A DNA stretch of 64,000 nucleotides from Amoebidium appalachense. Its lineage: Eukaryota > Ichthyosporea. The notes beneath the pieces were generated by a model that worked only from the letters and a program-made list of their open reading frames with translations, was not told where the DNA came from and did no database searches. Position numbers and translations under genes: made by a program. The stretch is taken from positions 3,782,001 to 3,846,000 of the forward strand of contig CAVNZM010000004.1 of assembly GCA_963693365.1 (NCBI GenBank), given 5' to 3'. Below are positions 1 through 17,210 of the stretch, in pieces (the stretch's first letter is position 1; each line of letters opens with the position of its first letter).

Positions 1-440
1 TGTGTTTTTGTTTTGCTCGAACGGTTCTTCACTCCTCCGAGACTCCATTCTCTCATTTCCCTATATCTCCTTCTCCTCTTGGCTCACAACATCGGCAACC
101 CCAAACGTTTCACGTTTTTCAATACTACTTGCTTCTTTTCCTCTGGTCTTCCTTTCGTTTAGCTCCATCCAGTTTCTATCTGAAGTAGAAATGGAGTGTG
201 CGAATAGGGGGTACTGGTTCATGGGGGGAAGGAGGTGGAGGGGGGGAAGAAGTGTGTGTGGGGGTGGTGGTGGTAGTGGTGTGTGTGTGTGTGTTTGTGG
301 GGGGGGAGGGGGGGGAGGGGGGGCGCGGGGGGGATGGGCGTGGCGGGAGGGGGGGAGGGGGGGGAGGGGGGAGGGAGGGAGGGATGAACAACTATAATAA
401 CTACAAAATGGCGGGCAGGGACAGCAGAATACTTAGTCTA
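1..440. other. No gene seen; G/GT-rich low-complexity DNA
   Basis: The first 200 bases are mixed sequence. From about 225 to 385 the plus strand is almost only G with GT and GGA interruptions. The long open frames here are compositional artefacts (runs of Gly/Val/Cys, or Pro/Thr on the other strand). No splice sites or protein-family similarity are recognisable. Confidence 0.7.
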
Positions 441-939
441 GGCAAATGAATAATCTGAGACTGAATGTACAAGTGCAAGGTTTGGTGAACCCGGTCCAGG
501 TGGGGAGTGTTTGTTGCGCCATAGCATTAGGTGGGGTTGGAGGTCACGGGTATGCGTCCGATATTAATAATATGCAGTGTGCAATCGTCTGTGCTGGGAG
601 GGGAGGCCCTGGGGAGCCTCTGAGGCTGGGTATAATGGGGCCCCTAGGCCTGACTTGGAGTTTTTTAAGTTTAGGTAGTGCAGATGGATTACATGAAGCT
701 CAACAGGTTTGCACTAACAAACGTGTTAGGGGGCGAGGTAGTCTAAGAAACTCCCCCCCCCCCCCCCCTCTACATAGACCCCCCCCCCCCCCCCCCCCCC
801 CCCCCACTCCCCGTTTGGAACTCTACTCAGACCCCGCCATCTCCACGCAACGACCCGGTTGCATAGTATTGCACAGCTGCAGTGAGAGCATGAAAAAAGA
901 CATCAACCAAACATGTTACAACCGAAGAGTGCCCTAACT

Positions 940-1410
940 TACTTTGTTCAGGAGACAGTGACGACCGGCACCGGCCCTCTTTTTCTTCTTCTTGTCTTGG
1001 TGCACTCATTTTTTCGTTTTCATTCTGGTCCAAGGAGTTTTCGATAAAGAAGTTTCTTACTGTCACATGTCGGCTGAGCACTGCAACATAACGACTTGCC
1101 TATCCTTGCAAGTTGCGAGCCTACACCATCCTCACGAAGCCAAATTGCGTATACGAAGTTCCGTTTTCGAAGAAATATTTTGAAGCACGGCCCTCTGAAC
1201 ACAATTTGGCCAACCAAAACTGATGAACTCTTTTTCCTGTGTTTATTTCAAGTGTGTCTACTTGTGAATGTGAGTGTGGCAGTGTGTCTCCTGCGTGTTG
1301 CTCCAAATCAGTTTCACATTCACACAGAAGCGTAAGCTTTCGAAAAGCACGGCGATCAGACGTGATCCTTTCACGTGATTGTATCACGTGGTGCTTTCTC
1401 CACTAATCTT
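940..1410. repeat. Diverged duplicated segment, copy A (partner at 9982-10440)
   Basis: Two landmarks recur in the same order and at nearly the same distance in another part of the window. TACTTTGTTCAGGAGACAG is at 940 and again at 9982. GGTGCTTTCTCCAC followed by WAATC is at 1390 and again at 10421. The spacing is 450 versus 439 bases. The sequence between is much diverged. Both copies also hold a CACGGCCCTCTGAA word, but in a different relative place. The nature of the unit is unknown. Confidence 0.45.
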
Positions 1411-1561
1411 TTTTCTGGCTCATGAGCCACCGTGGCAGGTGATGCTATATGTTGTCACGTGTGCATTACATGCTATGTGTGTTGTTCACTACTGAACTGA
1501 TACAGCTCACATAAGATTCTAGGGTTTAATCTCAATTGAAAAAAAGAGATCGATTCTAGAG

Positions 1562-2230
<669 letters not shown>

Positions 2231-2582
2231 GAGGGCGGGAAAGGAGACCAAAGGCCCTCTTCCCGGACCGGGTGCACAACTTCAAGGAAAAGCATCTGGA
2301 GCATAATAGTTAATCCTGACAACATAGTAGCTTCTGCACAAAACGGGACGAGGAGTTATGCCAGGCAATTCCCAGACAAAACGAAATTTTCAAAAGAGTC
2401 AACAACGTGAGCCTGTGTATATGAGTTTGTGGTTGCCTTGCAGCTTAATATTGCAAGATCTAGAAGAGAGTGTGTGTGTGGACCTCGGATGTGAGTACAC
2501 CATATTATACAACGAAACCGAGCAGCACCAAGGCTAGTAATAAACGCAAGCCTCAGTGCTCTGTACAGTGATGTACAAATCC

Positions 2583-2633
<51 letters not shown>

Positions 2634-2679
2634 AACCCATCCACCCACCCTGTGCCCCGCCTGCCTACCTGTTTATTTA

Positions 2680-2729
<50 letters not shown>

Positions 2730-3020
2730 AGGAGGTTTCAAGTTCCGTTCAGGCTCTGCCATCAATTTACCTTTGTTTGATTAGTGAGGTGCCCTGCATG
2801 CTCTGTGCAGAATATTTAGTATGGCTGAAAAGCTCTAGATCTTGCTCTCGTGATTCATTGTTATGTGGTAGTAGCTGCTTTTGATTCGGATAGAGTAATG
2901 GAGTGTGGCCGGCAGTGTGTAGAGAAACTTGAAGTTGACAATGTGGTTCGATGTCATTGTATGTCAGTCTTTCGTAGGTAGGTGCTTGCAAACGATCATT
3001 AACAAATCAGTCTTGCCCAT
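2231..3020. other. No gene seen; mixed DNA with poly-C and poly-G tracts
   Basis: Ordinary-composition DNA is interrupted by a poly-C tract (about 2585-2632) and a poly-G tract (about 2684-2728). The two tracts lie 50 bases apart in opposite orientation and could pair with each other. No coding region is recognisable. Confidence 0.6.
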
Positions 3021-3343
3021 CCCTACTTTCTACCCCTGTCTTTAGCTGCCTGTAGCAGGTGCGCCCTTTGCCCCTCACACTTCTTCCCTCCACCCCCCCC
3101 CCCCCCCCCCCATATCGATCGAGGTTCATCAAGACTTTTCTTCTTCACTGCCCCCCCCCCCCCCCCCCCCCTTCTCCCCCCCTCCAGTTCCTCCCTCCCC
3201 CCCCCCCCCCCCCCCCCCCAAGGGGGAGAAAAAAAAAGAAAAGAAACCGAAAACACATTAGAACGTGTGGGTTCCATATGCTCTGCACATGAATGTGTGC
3301 GAGTGTGTGAGTGAGGGAGTGTGAGTGTGTGAGTGTGAGTGTG

Positions 3344-3353
<10 letters not shown>

Positions 3354-3374
<21 letters not shown>

Positions 3375-3376
3375 CA

Positions 3377-3446
<70 letters not shown>

Positions 3447-3470
3447 GTGCACGCGCGTGCGTGTTTGAGT
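3354..3470. repeat. (GT)n microsatellite with alternating GC end
   Basis: (GT)n runs over about 3354-3433 with one CACA interruption, then passes into alternating GCGCGCGC/ACGCGTGC sequence. Alternating purine-pyrimidine DNA of this kind is prone to Z-DNA. Confidence 0.85.
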
Positions 3471-3553
3471 GTGCGTGTGGGTGTCTGTATGTGTGTGTGT
3501 CTGTGTGTGTGGGGGAGAGAGTAGGACGGGGTACCAGCGGGACGCGGGGGGAG

Positions 3554-3750
3554 GGTTTGAATGCGTCAAAAAGTACGAAGTACACAAGAACAAACAGATA
3601 ACACGATGCAGAATGCAAGCCATACATAAAGAGTATGCATAATAAGCAGAGCCCATCCTCAGGGGGGGGGGCACGCCATCCACAGTGCCCGAGTTTCGAC
3701 CTATTCACGTCGTTAACGACACCCAACTCAGATACTGTTTCACTTGAACA
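3554..3750 (+). repeat. Dispersed GGTTTGAATGCG family element, copy 1
   Basis: It begins with GGTTTGAATGCGTC followed by AAAAAGTACGAAGTACACA, directly after a G-rich tract. It continues with GATGCAG, AAAGAGTATGCA and ATAAGCAGAGCCCATCCTCA, and ends near CTGTTTCACTTGAAC. The same words occur in the same order in the copies at 8521, 35145 and 44293 (inverted). No coding capacity is visible. It could be a SINE- or MITE-like non-autonomous element. Confidence 0.6.
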
Positions 3751-4350
3751 TGGGTAGGTCACCCGTCTTGATCAGAGACGAGCAGGGTTGCTTATGCAGG
3801 CAAGGGCAGTGGGAAAGGCCGGGGGTTAAAGTTGCAGCAGTAAGCAGAAGCAAGAAAAATATAGATAGGAACTCAGGAGACGGGGCTTCTAGGAAGCTCC
3901 TCCGTCGCTACCTAAGTCGATACTTCCCTGGCTAACATACTACACCAGCTGAAAAGAATTATGTCCCGAAGGCCGCAGAATTCGCAATCAGAGGGGAAAA
4001 TATGAGATTTGACCCACGCCGCAAGTTAGTAACATGCTTACTAGGGCGGAACTCTAACGTCTTCGAACGGAAAGCTATGCCCCCGGATGTCAGCCGGAAA
4101 TATGGGGGGGGGGAGGACGTGGGGTGTTCGGAACTACGGACCATGGGAGGTGTTCAGAACTACGGACGATAAGTGTTACCGGTATTATATACGTTAAAGA
4201 ACTGTACAATTTGTCACGAGGTACCAAAGAAATTCTTACCGCTTAAAACAAAAGTTCAAACCAGATGCACAAAACTCTTTCTAATCAACCATAGCCACAA
4301 TATTATAGGATAAGCACTACAGAAACACAATAGAAAAATATTGTGTTCCA
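3751..4350. other. No gene seen; ordinary-composition intergenic DNA
   Basis: Balanced composition with short open frames only, none with recognisable similarity. It contains a short direct repeat (GGTGTTCNGAACTACGGA at 4123 and again at 4149). Confidence 0.5.
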
Positions 4351-4358
4351 TCGCAAAC

Positions 4359-4362
4359 CAAT

Positions 4363-4395
<33 letters not shown>

Positions 4396-4515
4396 CTCTC
4401 CCCCCAGGCCAAAAACCGGTCCCCTCCAGACCACTCTCTATCCGATCTTATTTACATCATGCCTATACTTTCATGGTAGCTTTTCTATGCAAGCTTTTCT
4501 ATCTATTTCTCTTTC

Positions 4516-4562
<47 letters not shown>

Positions 4563-5072
4563 ACACACACACAAACACACCCTTTACACACCCTTTTACC
4601 ACCACCGCAATCCCCCCTTCCTCCCAAAGCGGGAAAAAAGAAGAATAAGTACCAAGTTACACGAAGACGACGAAGGAAAATTAACAAGAAATGGAATGGA
4701 AAACAAAAGGCCGTCTATTGATTAAGTACCAGTTAAGTTTGAGAACGAAGATGATATGATTGTAAACTTCTTTTTTTTTAAAAAAAATCATAAGGAAGGC
4801 AAGGGGGAAACGTAAATAAGAAAACAAGTGAAGGAAGAAATCCACGGGAAAAACTATATCCCAAGAACTTGAAGAGCTACCCAAAAAAAAGAAAGAAAAA
4901 AAAGGAAAAAAAAGCTCAACAACAACACATACCCCTCGCTCGACCATTATATAGTCGTTTTAGCTACATGTTTGCATTCACCCACCGCCTAGCCCAGACC
5001 AAGTAGCCGACGAGAACCTCCTGTGATGGGTCAGCAGTGTGAGTGATGGCACTATTTCTACACCCTACCACG

Positions 5073-5131
<59 letters not shown>

Positions 5132-5260
5132 CCTCCCCCCCCTTCTTCCCCTTCCCCCCCCCCCCCCCTCCCCGCCCCTCTCGTCCCTTCCCCCCTCTCC
5201 CGCCCCCCCCTCCCGCCCCCTCGCCCCTCGCCCCTCCCCCCCCCCCCCCCCCCCCCCTCA
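4359..5260. repeat. Cluster of poly-C tracts
   Basis: Poly-C tracts occur at about 4364-4394, 4517-4562 and 5073-5128, followed by an imperfect C-rich stretch to about 5260. The sequence between (4563-5040) is A-rich with no recognisable gene. Confidence 0.85.
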
Positions 5261-5371
5261 CCCCCTCCTGCCCCTCTGATGTCAACTCAACTACGTAGGA
5301 CCCCAAATTTAATTGCCAACCGATCCCAACACACCAGATATCCGTGGACAAATCTTAAAATTTGAACCATT

Positions 5372-5760
<389 letters not shown>

Positions 5761-5994
5761 ATACAAACATACTTACTACATACATACACAAACACATCAC
5801 ACACAAACACACACACGTGCAGCGTGTGCGCGCGCTCACACACACGCACACAAATGTACACAAACAGATTAACACACCAAAGCCACCCCCCCCCCCCCCC
5901 CCCCACCGCCCCTCCCTTCTCCCCCCCCCCCCCCCCCAAACACACACGCGCTATTAGGAAACACCGTGTGTGGGCACGTGTGTGTGTATGTGTG

Positions 5995-5996
5995 TG

Positions 5997-6079
<83 letters not shown>
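5995..6079. repeat. (GT)n microsatellite
   Basis: Nearly pure GT over about 80 bases. Poly-C/CA sequence lies upstream (5885-5945) and a T-run/G-run junction lies downstream at about 6289-6330. Confidence 0.9.
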
Positions 6080-6081
<2 letters not shown>

Positions 6082-6296
6082 TGTGTGTTACCCCCCCGTG
6101 TGCACAGGAGGTGCACGCAAGTGCAAGTGTGAGGGTGAGCGTGTGTCTTTGAAGGGGGATAAATCAAGTGTGTGTGTGTATGTGTGTGTGTGTGTGTGTG
6201 TTTGCGCGCGCGAGTGTGTCTGTGAGTGATGTGGGTTATGTTATGGGTTCGTGTTGCGTGTGGTGTGTATTTTTACTTATCTTTAAACTTTTTTTT

Positions 6297-6327
<31 letters not shown>

Positions 6328-6354
6328 GGGAGGGGGGTTACCGGAGTCTCGCAC

Positions 6355-8168
6355 TTAATGCTCTTGATTCCTCAACCGTAGTGCCCGTTCGACTTCTGCT
6401 ACTCTCTTCTTCGACTCCCGCTTCCCTTCCTCCGAAAGCCGCCATCGATCTTTGGCAGGAGAAATCGATTTGCGCGTTACGTTGGGACATGTTGCGAGCA
6501 CCGTGTAATCGAGGTGGGGGTTTGCACCAATGAATAGACGTTTCAAATTCGGGTGGTTTCGAAACACTCGATAGTACGCAGGTTGGGTAGGTTTTCGAGT
6601 GTAAGTGTTCTAATTGAAAGAATGCCCCCGAGTGCAGATATGTCCGAAAGTGTATCGCAAGAGGACACTACGACGATGGATAGTTCTGGTGCATAAACGG
6701 GTCCGTTGCCAAAACTTTCGAGAACGAAGCGATTTCCGATATGTAGATACTCCAAACGGGGATTGTTCAGAGGGGGAAAGGAAACGAATGCGTCCAGACG
6801 AGATAGCACTAAATGGGTTTAAGATGGAAAGTGCCGGACTGCATTGACGGTAACGAGTTGCTCACAATTCTCGAAATAGACCTCTGACAGCACCGGTGCG
6901 TATATCTCGTCTTCCTCCCCCCATGAGATCTCGAGGAGGTTACACCTCTCGATGGAAATAGCGCAAATGTGGGTGGTTGAGCGGGAACATTGCGGAGAGC
7001 CCCACACCCTCGAAATCGATTTTTTGGATGCTGGGAACATGCCGCAGCCTGGTAAGGTTGTCCAGCATATAGCAGGTTCGCAGTTTTATTTCTTCCAAAA
7101 TCGGCGCACTTGCAAAGTCCCTGCCTAGTTCTCCCAATGCATTGCAAAACTGGATATCTATGGTGCGCAAGTGTGGATGGTTGAGTGAAAATGACGTGAA
7201 GTTATCAGTCATCTCGCAAAGGTTAATCTTGGCAACCGAAGTTATCGTGCTAATGCTGTTGTCCACTTTGGGCAAGAATCTATCGTAAGCTTTTTGAGGT
7301 TTTGGCAGTACGACAGACCGCTCACATTGCGTAAGTCCGGGCACTTGATCAGCGAAACCGATTTAAGATGGTCGCAGTCAGAGGAAGAATGGATGGCGCG
7401 GAATACATGGTAAGATGGAGTGAGCGTAGGCGGGGATAGTTCTGCAGCCGAAAAACGGTTGAAACCTCGTCACTTCCATCCAATTCAGACTTGTAAGCGC
7501 ACCGAGCTGCAAAACTGCGTCAAGGACGTTACGCCCATAACAAACACCAAAAGAACGGAGGGTGTGTGCATGGTTCGCCACAAATGACGCAATCAACCCA
7601 TCCGCCCGATCTGGCCTATCCAGCCCAAAAAGGTTCACGAAAACATTTCTCAATTTGGAATACCGGCCGTTTGATTCGATGCGAATAGCCGCAATTTGGC
7701 TGAACACACCGTGTGTGTGTGTGTGTGACCCCGGCCAAATAGGCCGCCGACCACCGTTTTTGACCTCTATAGACGTCGCGTTCACGAGGGATAGCAGAGT
7801 GCGAAGCCACGCCTAGCGTGCTACTCACTCATGCTCCGTGGGTGATGAGTGGCTGTTAGTGCCCTTAGTAAAACGATCTACGTGGATAATGATTTCCCCC
7901 ACCGCTTCCTGCCACGGTTTCAACGTCTCCAGGTCTCGCAAAATCGGATCCCACGGTAATTCTTCGAAACTTCCGTGTCCTTTGTTGTGTGCTCTGTGCG
8001 TTGTGCCGGGAATGTGTATTGTGACTGTGCCGGCCCCCGTCGACCGGGCTACTTTGCTGAAGTGGTGGTTTGCCAGCGAAAATGAAAGCCGGTCGGCAGT
8101 GGGTAGTTTGCGTAGAATCATGAACAGGAGTTCTGGGGAGAGGTGGTAGAGGGGGCCATCTGTGTGGC
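6355..8168 (-). pseudogene. Decayed F-box/leucine-rich-repeat protein gene (copy 1)
   Basis: Read on the minus strand, the 5' end (about 8168-8040) encodes an F-box-like motif containing LSPELLFMILRKLPTADRLS. In intact proteins this motif binds Skp1 in SCF ubiquitin ligases. Downstream are irregular LRR-like repeats of the type NHPHLRTIDI and SDISALGGI, then a basic, probably helical tail ending ALRLRNQEH before a TAA at 6355. The frame is broken. Two in-frame stops (TGA, TAG) lie near 7803-7820, where the paralogue at 27 kb is open. Frame changes follow near 7360, 6975, 6815 and 6560. A short (GT)5-6 tract near 7712-7728 sits inside the former coding sequence. No intact start was found; the F-box segment may begin after an intron (CACACAG just upstream of ATGGCC). 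An alternative is a living gene with several very short introns, but no plausible GT/AG pairs of usual length fix the breaks. Confidence 0.65.
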
Positions 8169-8344
8169 ACAACAGCATGGTAAGGAGCGGGAAAACGGGT
8201 GGATAAAGGTGCACAGACACGAAAACAAGGAAAGGGGGCTGGTAAAGAAGGATATGCGTCGGGAAGAAGAGCAAAGGCACATGGTTGTGTGCTATGTGTG
8301 TCTTACTCCTTTTGGTTTTTGTCATATCTAGTTTTAACATCTCT

Positions 8345-8481
8345 TTTCCCTCCCCTAGCTCAGAAATTCCAATTTTCTCTCCTTCTCTCTTTCATTGTCC
8401 CCTCGTTTCTTTCTCTCTGTCTTTCTGTCTTTTCTTTTTTTTTTTTGGTTTGAAGGTGTCGGGAGAGGAGAGCGGGTAGGG

Positions 8482-8516
<35 letters not shown>

Positions 8517-8520
8517 GAGG
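8345..8520. repeat. Poly-T-like and poly-G tracts
   Basis: A pyrimidine-rich strand (T/C) is followed by a poly-G tract at about 8482-8515. It directly precedes a dispersed-element copy. Confidence 0.7.
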
Positions 8521-8690
8521 GTGGTAATTGGGCCACAGAGCACAAAATATACTTGAGCGACAGACCACACAACACATATTTTGCAAAGCACACACAAAGA
8601 GTATGCATCACAAGCCAATACGATAGTTTCAACCCATTCACTTCGATTAACGAATTCAACTCCAAACACTGTTTCACTTGAACTTGTGTA
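8521..8690 (+). repeat. Dispersed GGTTTGAATGCG family element, copy 2 (diverged)
   Basis: It shares with copy 1 the words ACACAAAGAGTATGCATMA and CACTGTTTCACTTGAAC at matching spacing, and like copy 1 follows a poly-G tract. The first third is too diverged to align by eye. The right side runs into a T-run/G-run junction at 8720-8790. Confidence 0.5.
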
Positions 8691-8717
8691 TCACCCTTCA
8701 TCAGATGCAAGTAGGGG

Positions 8718-8729
8718 TTTTTTTTTTTT

Positions 8730-8792
<63 letters not shown>

Positions 8793-8835
8793 AGAGGAGG
8801 GGAGAGGAAGGGGGGGGGAGGTGGGGGGAGAATAG
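8718..8835. repeat. T-run/G-run junction
   Basis: Poly-T (interrupted by CC) over about 8719-8757 passes directly into poly-G over 8759-8790, then G-rich DNA. It is one of many junctions in the window with this 5'-T then G-3' polarity. Confidence 0.85.
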
Positions 8836-9975
8836 AGAGAGAGAGCACAGAAGAATCTTCGGCAAGTCACCAGCCTAAGGCACTTAGGAGCAGGGGTTTT
8901 CGGTGGGGGGTGCCTAGTGCTATTTAGGCGGGATGTGAGGGTGGGGTTGGGGTGTGTATGTGTGTTTGATACAGTGTGTGTGCCACAGGAGAGGCAAAGA
9001 CGAGATGGGTGGCCTCGAGAATGAGGTGTTGAGCGAGTGGTGGCAGGCTGTAATAGATAGTGTAAATGTAGTAACAGGAATGCAACCAATTATCGCGCGT
9101 GCCTCTACTAGGGTTCGCACTGTGGAAGGGGAAAGGGGATGAGAGGGGGAGGGGAGGGAGGTGAGTGGAGAGGGGGGCATGGGGAGGGGGGAGGGGGGGG
9201 TGTGAAGGGGGGGGGGGGGGGGGGGAGGGGGGGGGGGGGGGGGGGGAAGGGGGGGAGGGGGGGAGGGAGAGGGGAGGGAGAAGGGAGTATTGCGGAAGGA
9301 TTGGGTGGAAAAGGCGAGATGAATAATCGGGGTGCAAGTAACAAGCGAAGTTTGGTGTAAGAAACAAGAGATTCTGGAGTTAGGAGTAGGTGTTGATTCT
9401 GGTGTGTCATCGTGTCGATTGTGAACGCGTGGGCGTAAAGGGATGGATGTTTGCAAACGCCCACAAGTGTCCTCTGTATTTTCCTACCCTACTTCTTTTT
9501 TCTCTTCTTCTTCTTGTTTTTCTTTCTTTCTTTCTTTGGGTTCTCGTGTGTGTCTGGCCGGTGTGGTTGCTGGGAGGTAAAGTGGTGTACTGGTTGGGCT
9601 TGCTTGTGTGTGTGTGTGTTTGTGTGTGGGAAAGGGGGTGGGGAAGGGGGGGGGGGGGGGGGGGGGGGGGGGGGATGAGGTTGTTAAAACTCAACAGGAA
9701 ATCTTATATTCACTTCACTTCAGTCCCTCCCCCCCCCTCCACGCCCGGCCCCCCCCCCTAAAACAACCCGTACCCAATCCCTCTTTTGCATGACCTCCCC
9801 CCCGCCCCCTCCCCTATTCGAAACGGCCAGACTCTCTCTCTCTCCCCCTCCCTCCCCTCTCCCCCCCCCCGCCCCCCTCCCCCCCTCCTCCCTCCCCCCC
9901 CCCCTTCTTCCCCCCCTCCCCCTAACCCCCCTAAGAAGCTAATGCTGTAAACTCCGGAGGGGTTTAAACGTGGTG
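8836..9975. other. No gene seen; G-rich then C-rich low-complexity intergenic DNA
   Basis: Mixed sequence with G-rich stretches (9140-9290, 9630-9675) and C-rich stretches (9725-9925). The long open frames are Pro-, Ser- or Gly-rich artefacts. No splice-site or family evidence for a gene was seen. Confidence 0.6.
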
Positions 9976-9981
9976 TAAACG

Positions 9982-10440
9982 TACTTTGTTCAGGAGACAG
10001 CGACAACTGCCCTTTTTTACGTCTCTGTGCAGCCCTTTTTTTCTTCATGTTCACGACCCAATGAAGCACAGAAGCACAATAACGACTCTAGAAGGTCGTC
10101 GAATTAGTAATGAACATCAACCATCATTCTATGACTCTCTTTTCCCACCAGATCATTCCAAGGTGTTAAGCACTGCTGGTGTCCCGCCTTAAACGGACAC
10201 TACGACGGTGCGCAGCTCGCTTGTTTTTCATGTGTACAGGGCCGGAGTACTCATAGGGGGCTAACTTAAAAATTTTACTAACCCGAAATATTGCTGATGA
10301 CGATACCTTCATGGCAAGAACGGTAGAAATACAACTTTGCAGCACACGGAGAAGTTGCGTTTTTTTCTTGTGAGGGAGAGGGCGAAGGAAATTCTAATCG
10401 CATTCTTTAGGGTTAAAATTGGTGCTTTCTCCACCAATCG
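9982..10440. repeat. Diverged duplicated segment, copy B (partner at 940-1410)
   Basis: It contains TACTTTGTTCAGGAGACAG at 9982 and GGTGCTTTCTCCACCAATC at 10421, the same landmarks and order as copy A. It lies just upstream of the BTB/WD40 pseudogene. Confidence 0.45.
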
Positions 10441-10503
10441 AATTCAACGACTGTTTGCGCAAATAATTGCGCTATCCTTTTGCGCAGCCTTCAACTCGGG
10501 CGC

Positions 10504-10583
10504 GCTGCCACGGCCCTCTGAAAAAAGCTGCGCATGCCTGCCTGTCACAGCTGCTGTGTTCAGAGGGCCTTGGCACAGCTGGC
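10504..10583. repeat. Imperfect inverted repeat (hairpin)
   Basis: The arms GCTGCCACGGCCCTCTGAA and TTCAGAGGGCCTTGGCACAGC are near-perfect reverse complements, separated by about 37 bases that themselves hold AGCTG/CAGCT. It sits about 120 bases before the coiled-coil exon of the BTB/WD40 pseudogene. It could be the end of a small inverted-repeat element or a structured leader. Confidence 0.6.
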
Positions 10584-10705
10584 ACACGGACGACTGCAAA
10601 AACACTTACCGTCGAGCGCACACAATTGAAAATTCTTGAATACATATACAAACGCGCACATCCGCATGCACACCTGAAGGGGCTCCAAAATTTTATCCCT
10701 TCTTG

Positions 10706-14480
<3,775 letters not shown>

Positions 14481-14788
14481 CAGGTGTAGTCTCCCCCCTT
14501 TTTTCCGGCCTCCTCCTGCTCCCCACGGTCTAGGGAAGTTCGAGAGGGCAGGACACAAAGATTTAGAGAACTCAGATATCGACACAATATACTGGCATGT
14601 AACATAGTGGGGCACGTCGAGTGCACATGAACGTGTGCACACAAACACATGTACAGAACACACACACACACACGGAGAGCAAAGGTATACGGTACGTTGT
14701 GGTAGGCACACACACACACACGTACCAGTACTTGCACCGCAGCCGCCTGCCACATGTACACAACACACTGAACAAGCAAGCACACTAG

Positions 14789-14820
<32 letters not shown>

Positions 14821-15019
14821 TTTTCTCTCCTTGATGATTTACCACCCATAGTGACTCCCAATCCTTCGAACCCACCCGAGTCCCCAATTGGCTGTGGTGA
14901 CCAGAGCTGCAACATGCCACCACGTTTTTCGGACATGTGCATGCTTGTTTGTGCACATGTGCAAGTGGGAAGGCTTAGGGGGTAGACGTTTTTTTTTTTT
15001 TTTTTTTTTTTTTTTTGGC

Positions 15020-15057
<38 letters not shown>

Positions 15058-15988
15058 TGTGGGTGGGTGGGTGGGGGGGGGGGGGGGGGAAAGGGGAGGG
15101 AGGGAGGGGGAATGATGCCCGTAACAAAGCCCTTTCGGATAGGCTAATCTTATGGCCTTATAATCAAACGTTCATACGTACATTTTTTGGATTCATTTTG
15201 GTGTACATGTATTTTATTTACTAAGCCACCACAACCAAAAACTATCTTACATTCGATAATGACAGCGGAAATCCTGCAGCATAACCAGTGCTACGGTAAC
15301 TTTGTGAGGAAAAAACACGTGCAAATTACATCGCCTATGCAGAGTAAGCCTGACCCCCCCAAAAAAGAAAGAAGAACAGAGGGAAAGCTATATAAACCTC
15401 GTGTAAGACATAACACAACCGCAGTTAAGCACAATGTCATACATCATACATACCGTAACGTCACACCCAGGTCCGACAATGATACCCGGTTGCTTGTAAT
15501 TACGGTGCAACACCCACAAACACTCACTAAGATGTACCTAGCCACACAACTTCGTAGGGTTTTTAAATTGTAAACCCTTCTACACAAAAAGCAGACGTAC
15601 AGAGACGTTCTGGCATTCCCCTGCAACAGACGAGCATATTATTTACAAAAAATGTAGAAGGCCGGGAAAAGATGTGGTCCAGGACAAATAAGAAACCTGA
15701 AAAGGCCATAATGGCAACATATAAAATTTTATAATCCCAAATATCTTACACAACAGTAACATATTAGTAGGACTTAAATCCATTCGATAATATTGCCTAC
15801 CTACCAGCAACAACCACCCGTGCTACGTTACCCCCCCTCCCCCCCCCCCCCCCCACCCACCCAAAAAAACGTGTTGGTGTGTGTGTGTGTGACTCAGTGT
15901 CGGACACTGACTGTGGCTGTGTGTGTGCTGGTGGTGGTGTGGGGTGGGGAATGGGGTGGGATGGGGTGGGGGGTGGGGTGTGTGGGGT

Positions 15989-15990
<2 letters not shown>
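14481..15990. other. No gene seen; intergenic DNA
   Basis: Mixed composition with short CA blocks, a poly-C tract (14791-14820), a poly-T tract (14990-15016) leading to (GT)n and poly-G (15060-15090), and GGGT-rich DNA at 15930-16000. The A-rich stretch 15230-15800 has no recognisable coding region. A perfect 15-base palindrome CAGTGTCGGACACTG-like repeat sits near 15896-15910. Confidence 0.55.

Positions 15991-16002
<12 letters not shown>

Positions 16003-16074
<72 letters not shown>
16003..16074. repeat. Poly-G tract of about 72 bases
   Basis: Uninterrupted G from about 16003 to 16074, preceded by (GT)n/GGGT sequence. It is the longest homopolymer in the window. The exact length is uncertain in any assembly. 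Confidence 0.9.
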
Positions 16075-16075
<1 letters not shown>

Positions 16076-16738
16076 ATACACCATGCAAAGCTGTCACTGC
16101 TGCAGGCAGGGCACCACCAAGCATAGTATTACCAGTTTCATATGTTTTTGTTGCTTTTCATGTTTGCTACATTCAGCACAGCTGAGCGGAAAAAGAACAG
16201 CAGATGCACGCGTTGACGCACGGCACCTTCTGTTGATCTTACTACTAGCACGCACGCGAGCATACTATATGTAATTTCGGATTCGGGGCGCTTATTTGCC
16301 AATCAAAAGAGAGAAAAAACTAACAAAATCTATGTGGTTTTAGACACAACAAGACGATCCCACAACCCACCCCAAATTTCATAAAATATATATCTATTTT
16401 CTTGATTAAAGGCACACATTTGCAAGGAGGTAAAGTATGGCCACTGTTCACTTCACAACCGTGCCATGCCCGCCTTGTGTTTTCAACCATCTTTAACCGA
16501 GTGCATGTGTGCACTTATACGTGCGCGCGTGCCGTGTGCAATGTATGCATATACACTACGTGAATCGTGCTTATGATACACATGATATATGTACTGCATA
16601 AACGTGCTGATTTGTTACTCATTCGAAGCTGCACCTACCCTTTTTTCATCAAGAGAGGCGGCTGAAATGTTTGTTATAGGTATGGTATCATATGCATAAT
16701 GCAATAAAAAAACCAGCGAATCACACATGGTCTCACCC

Positions 16739-17035
16739 TTACGGCTTTGTGAACATGAAGAGGTTGGTGGTGGCCGCAATGGCAACCAGGTTCTCCTGCA
16801 GACAGAAAAGATAAAACGTAAGCATTGCACGAGAATAATGAGACTGGATTTAATCTTTTGGGCAATGCCCCACAAAGAGAGGCAACTGTGTGGCATGTGT
16901 GTGACGTGGCGTTGAAAAAGATGCGGGCGCCGGTGTGTGTGTGTGTGTGTTTGGGGGGGAATGTGCTGTTTATCAACGAAGTGTGTGCGCGCATGTGTGT
17001 GCACGCGTCTGTGAGGTTGTTGGCTGGTTGGTTGG

Positions 17036-17074
<39 letters not shown>

Positions 17075-17166
17075 GGGAGGGAGTTTGTCTCAGAAAGAAG
17101 AAATTGTGTGGCATGTGTGTGTGTGTGTGTGTGGTGGTTGGCCGGTAGTTTGGTTTTTCTTTGTTG

Positions 17167-17210
<44 letters not shown>

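Noticed and set aside
7803-7820. A tiny intron (GTGAGT...TAG) removing the two stops in the first F-box copy
   Set aside because: The donor looks good but the intron would be only about 16 bases, far shorter than any other intron here, and the paralogue has colinear coding sequence at this place.
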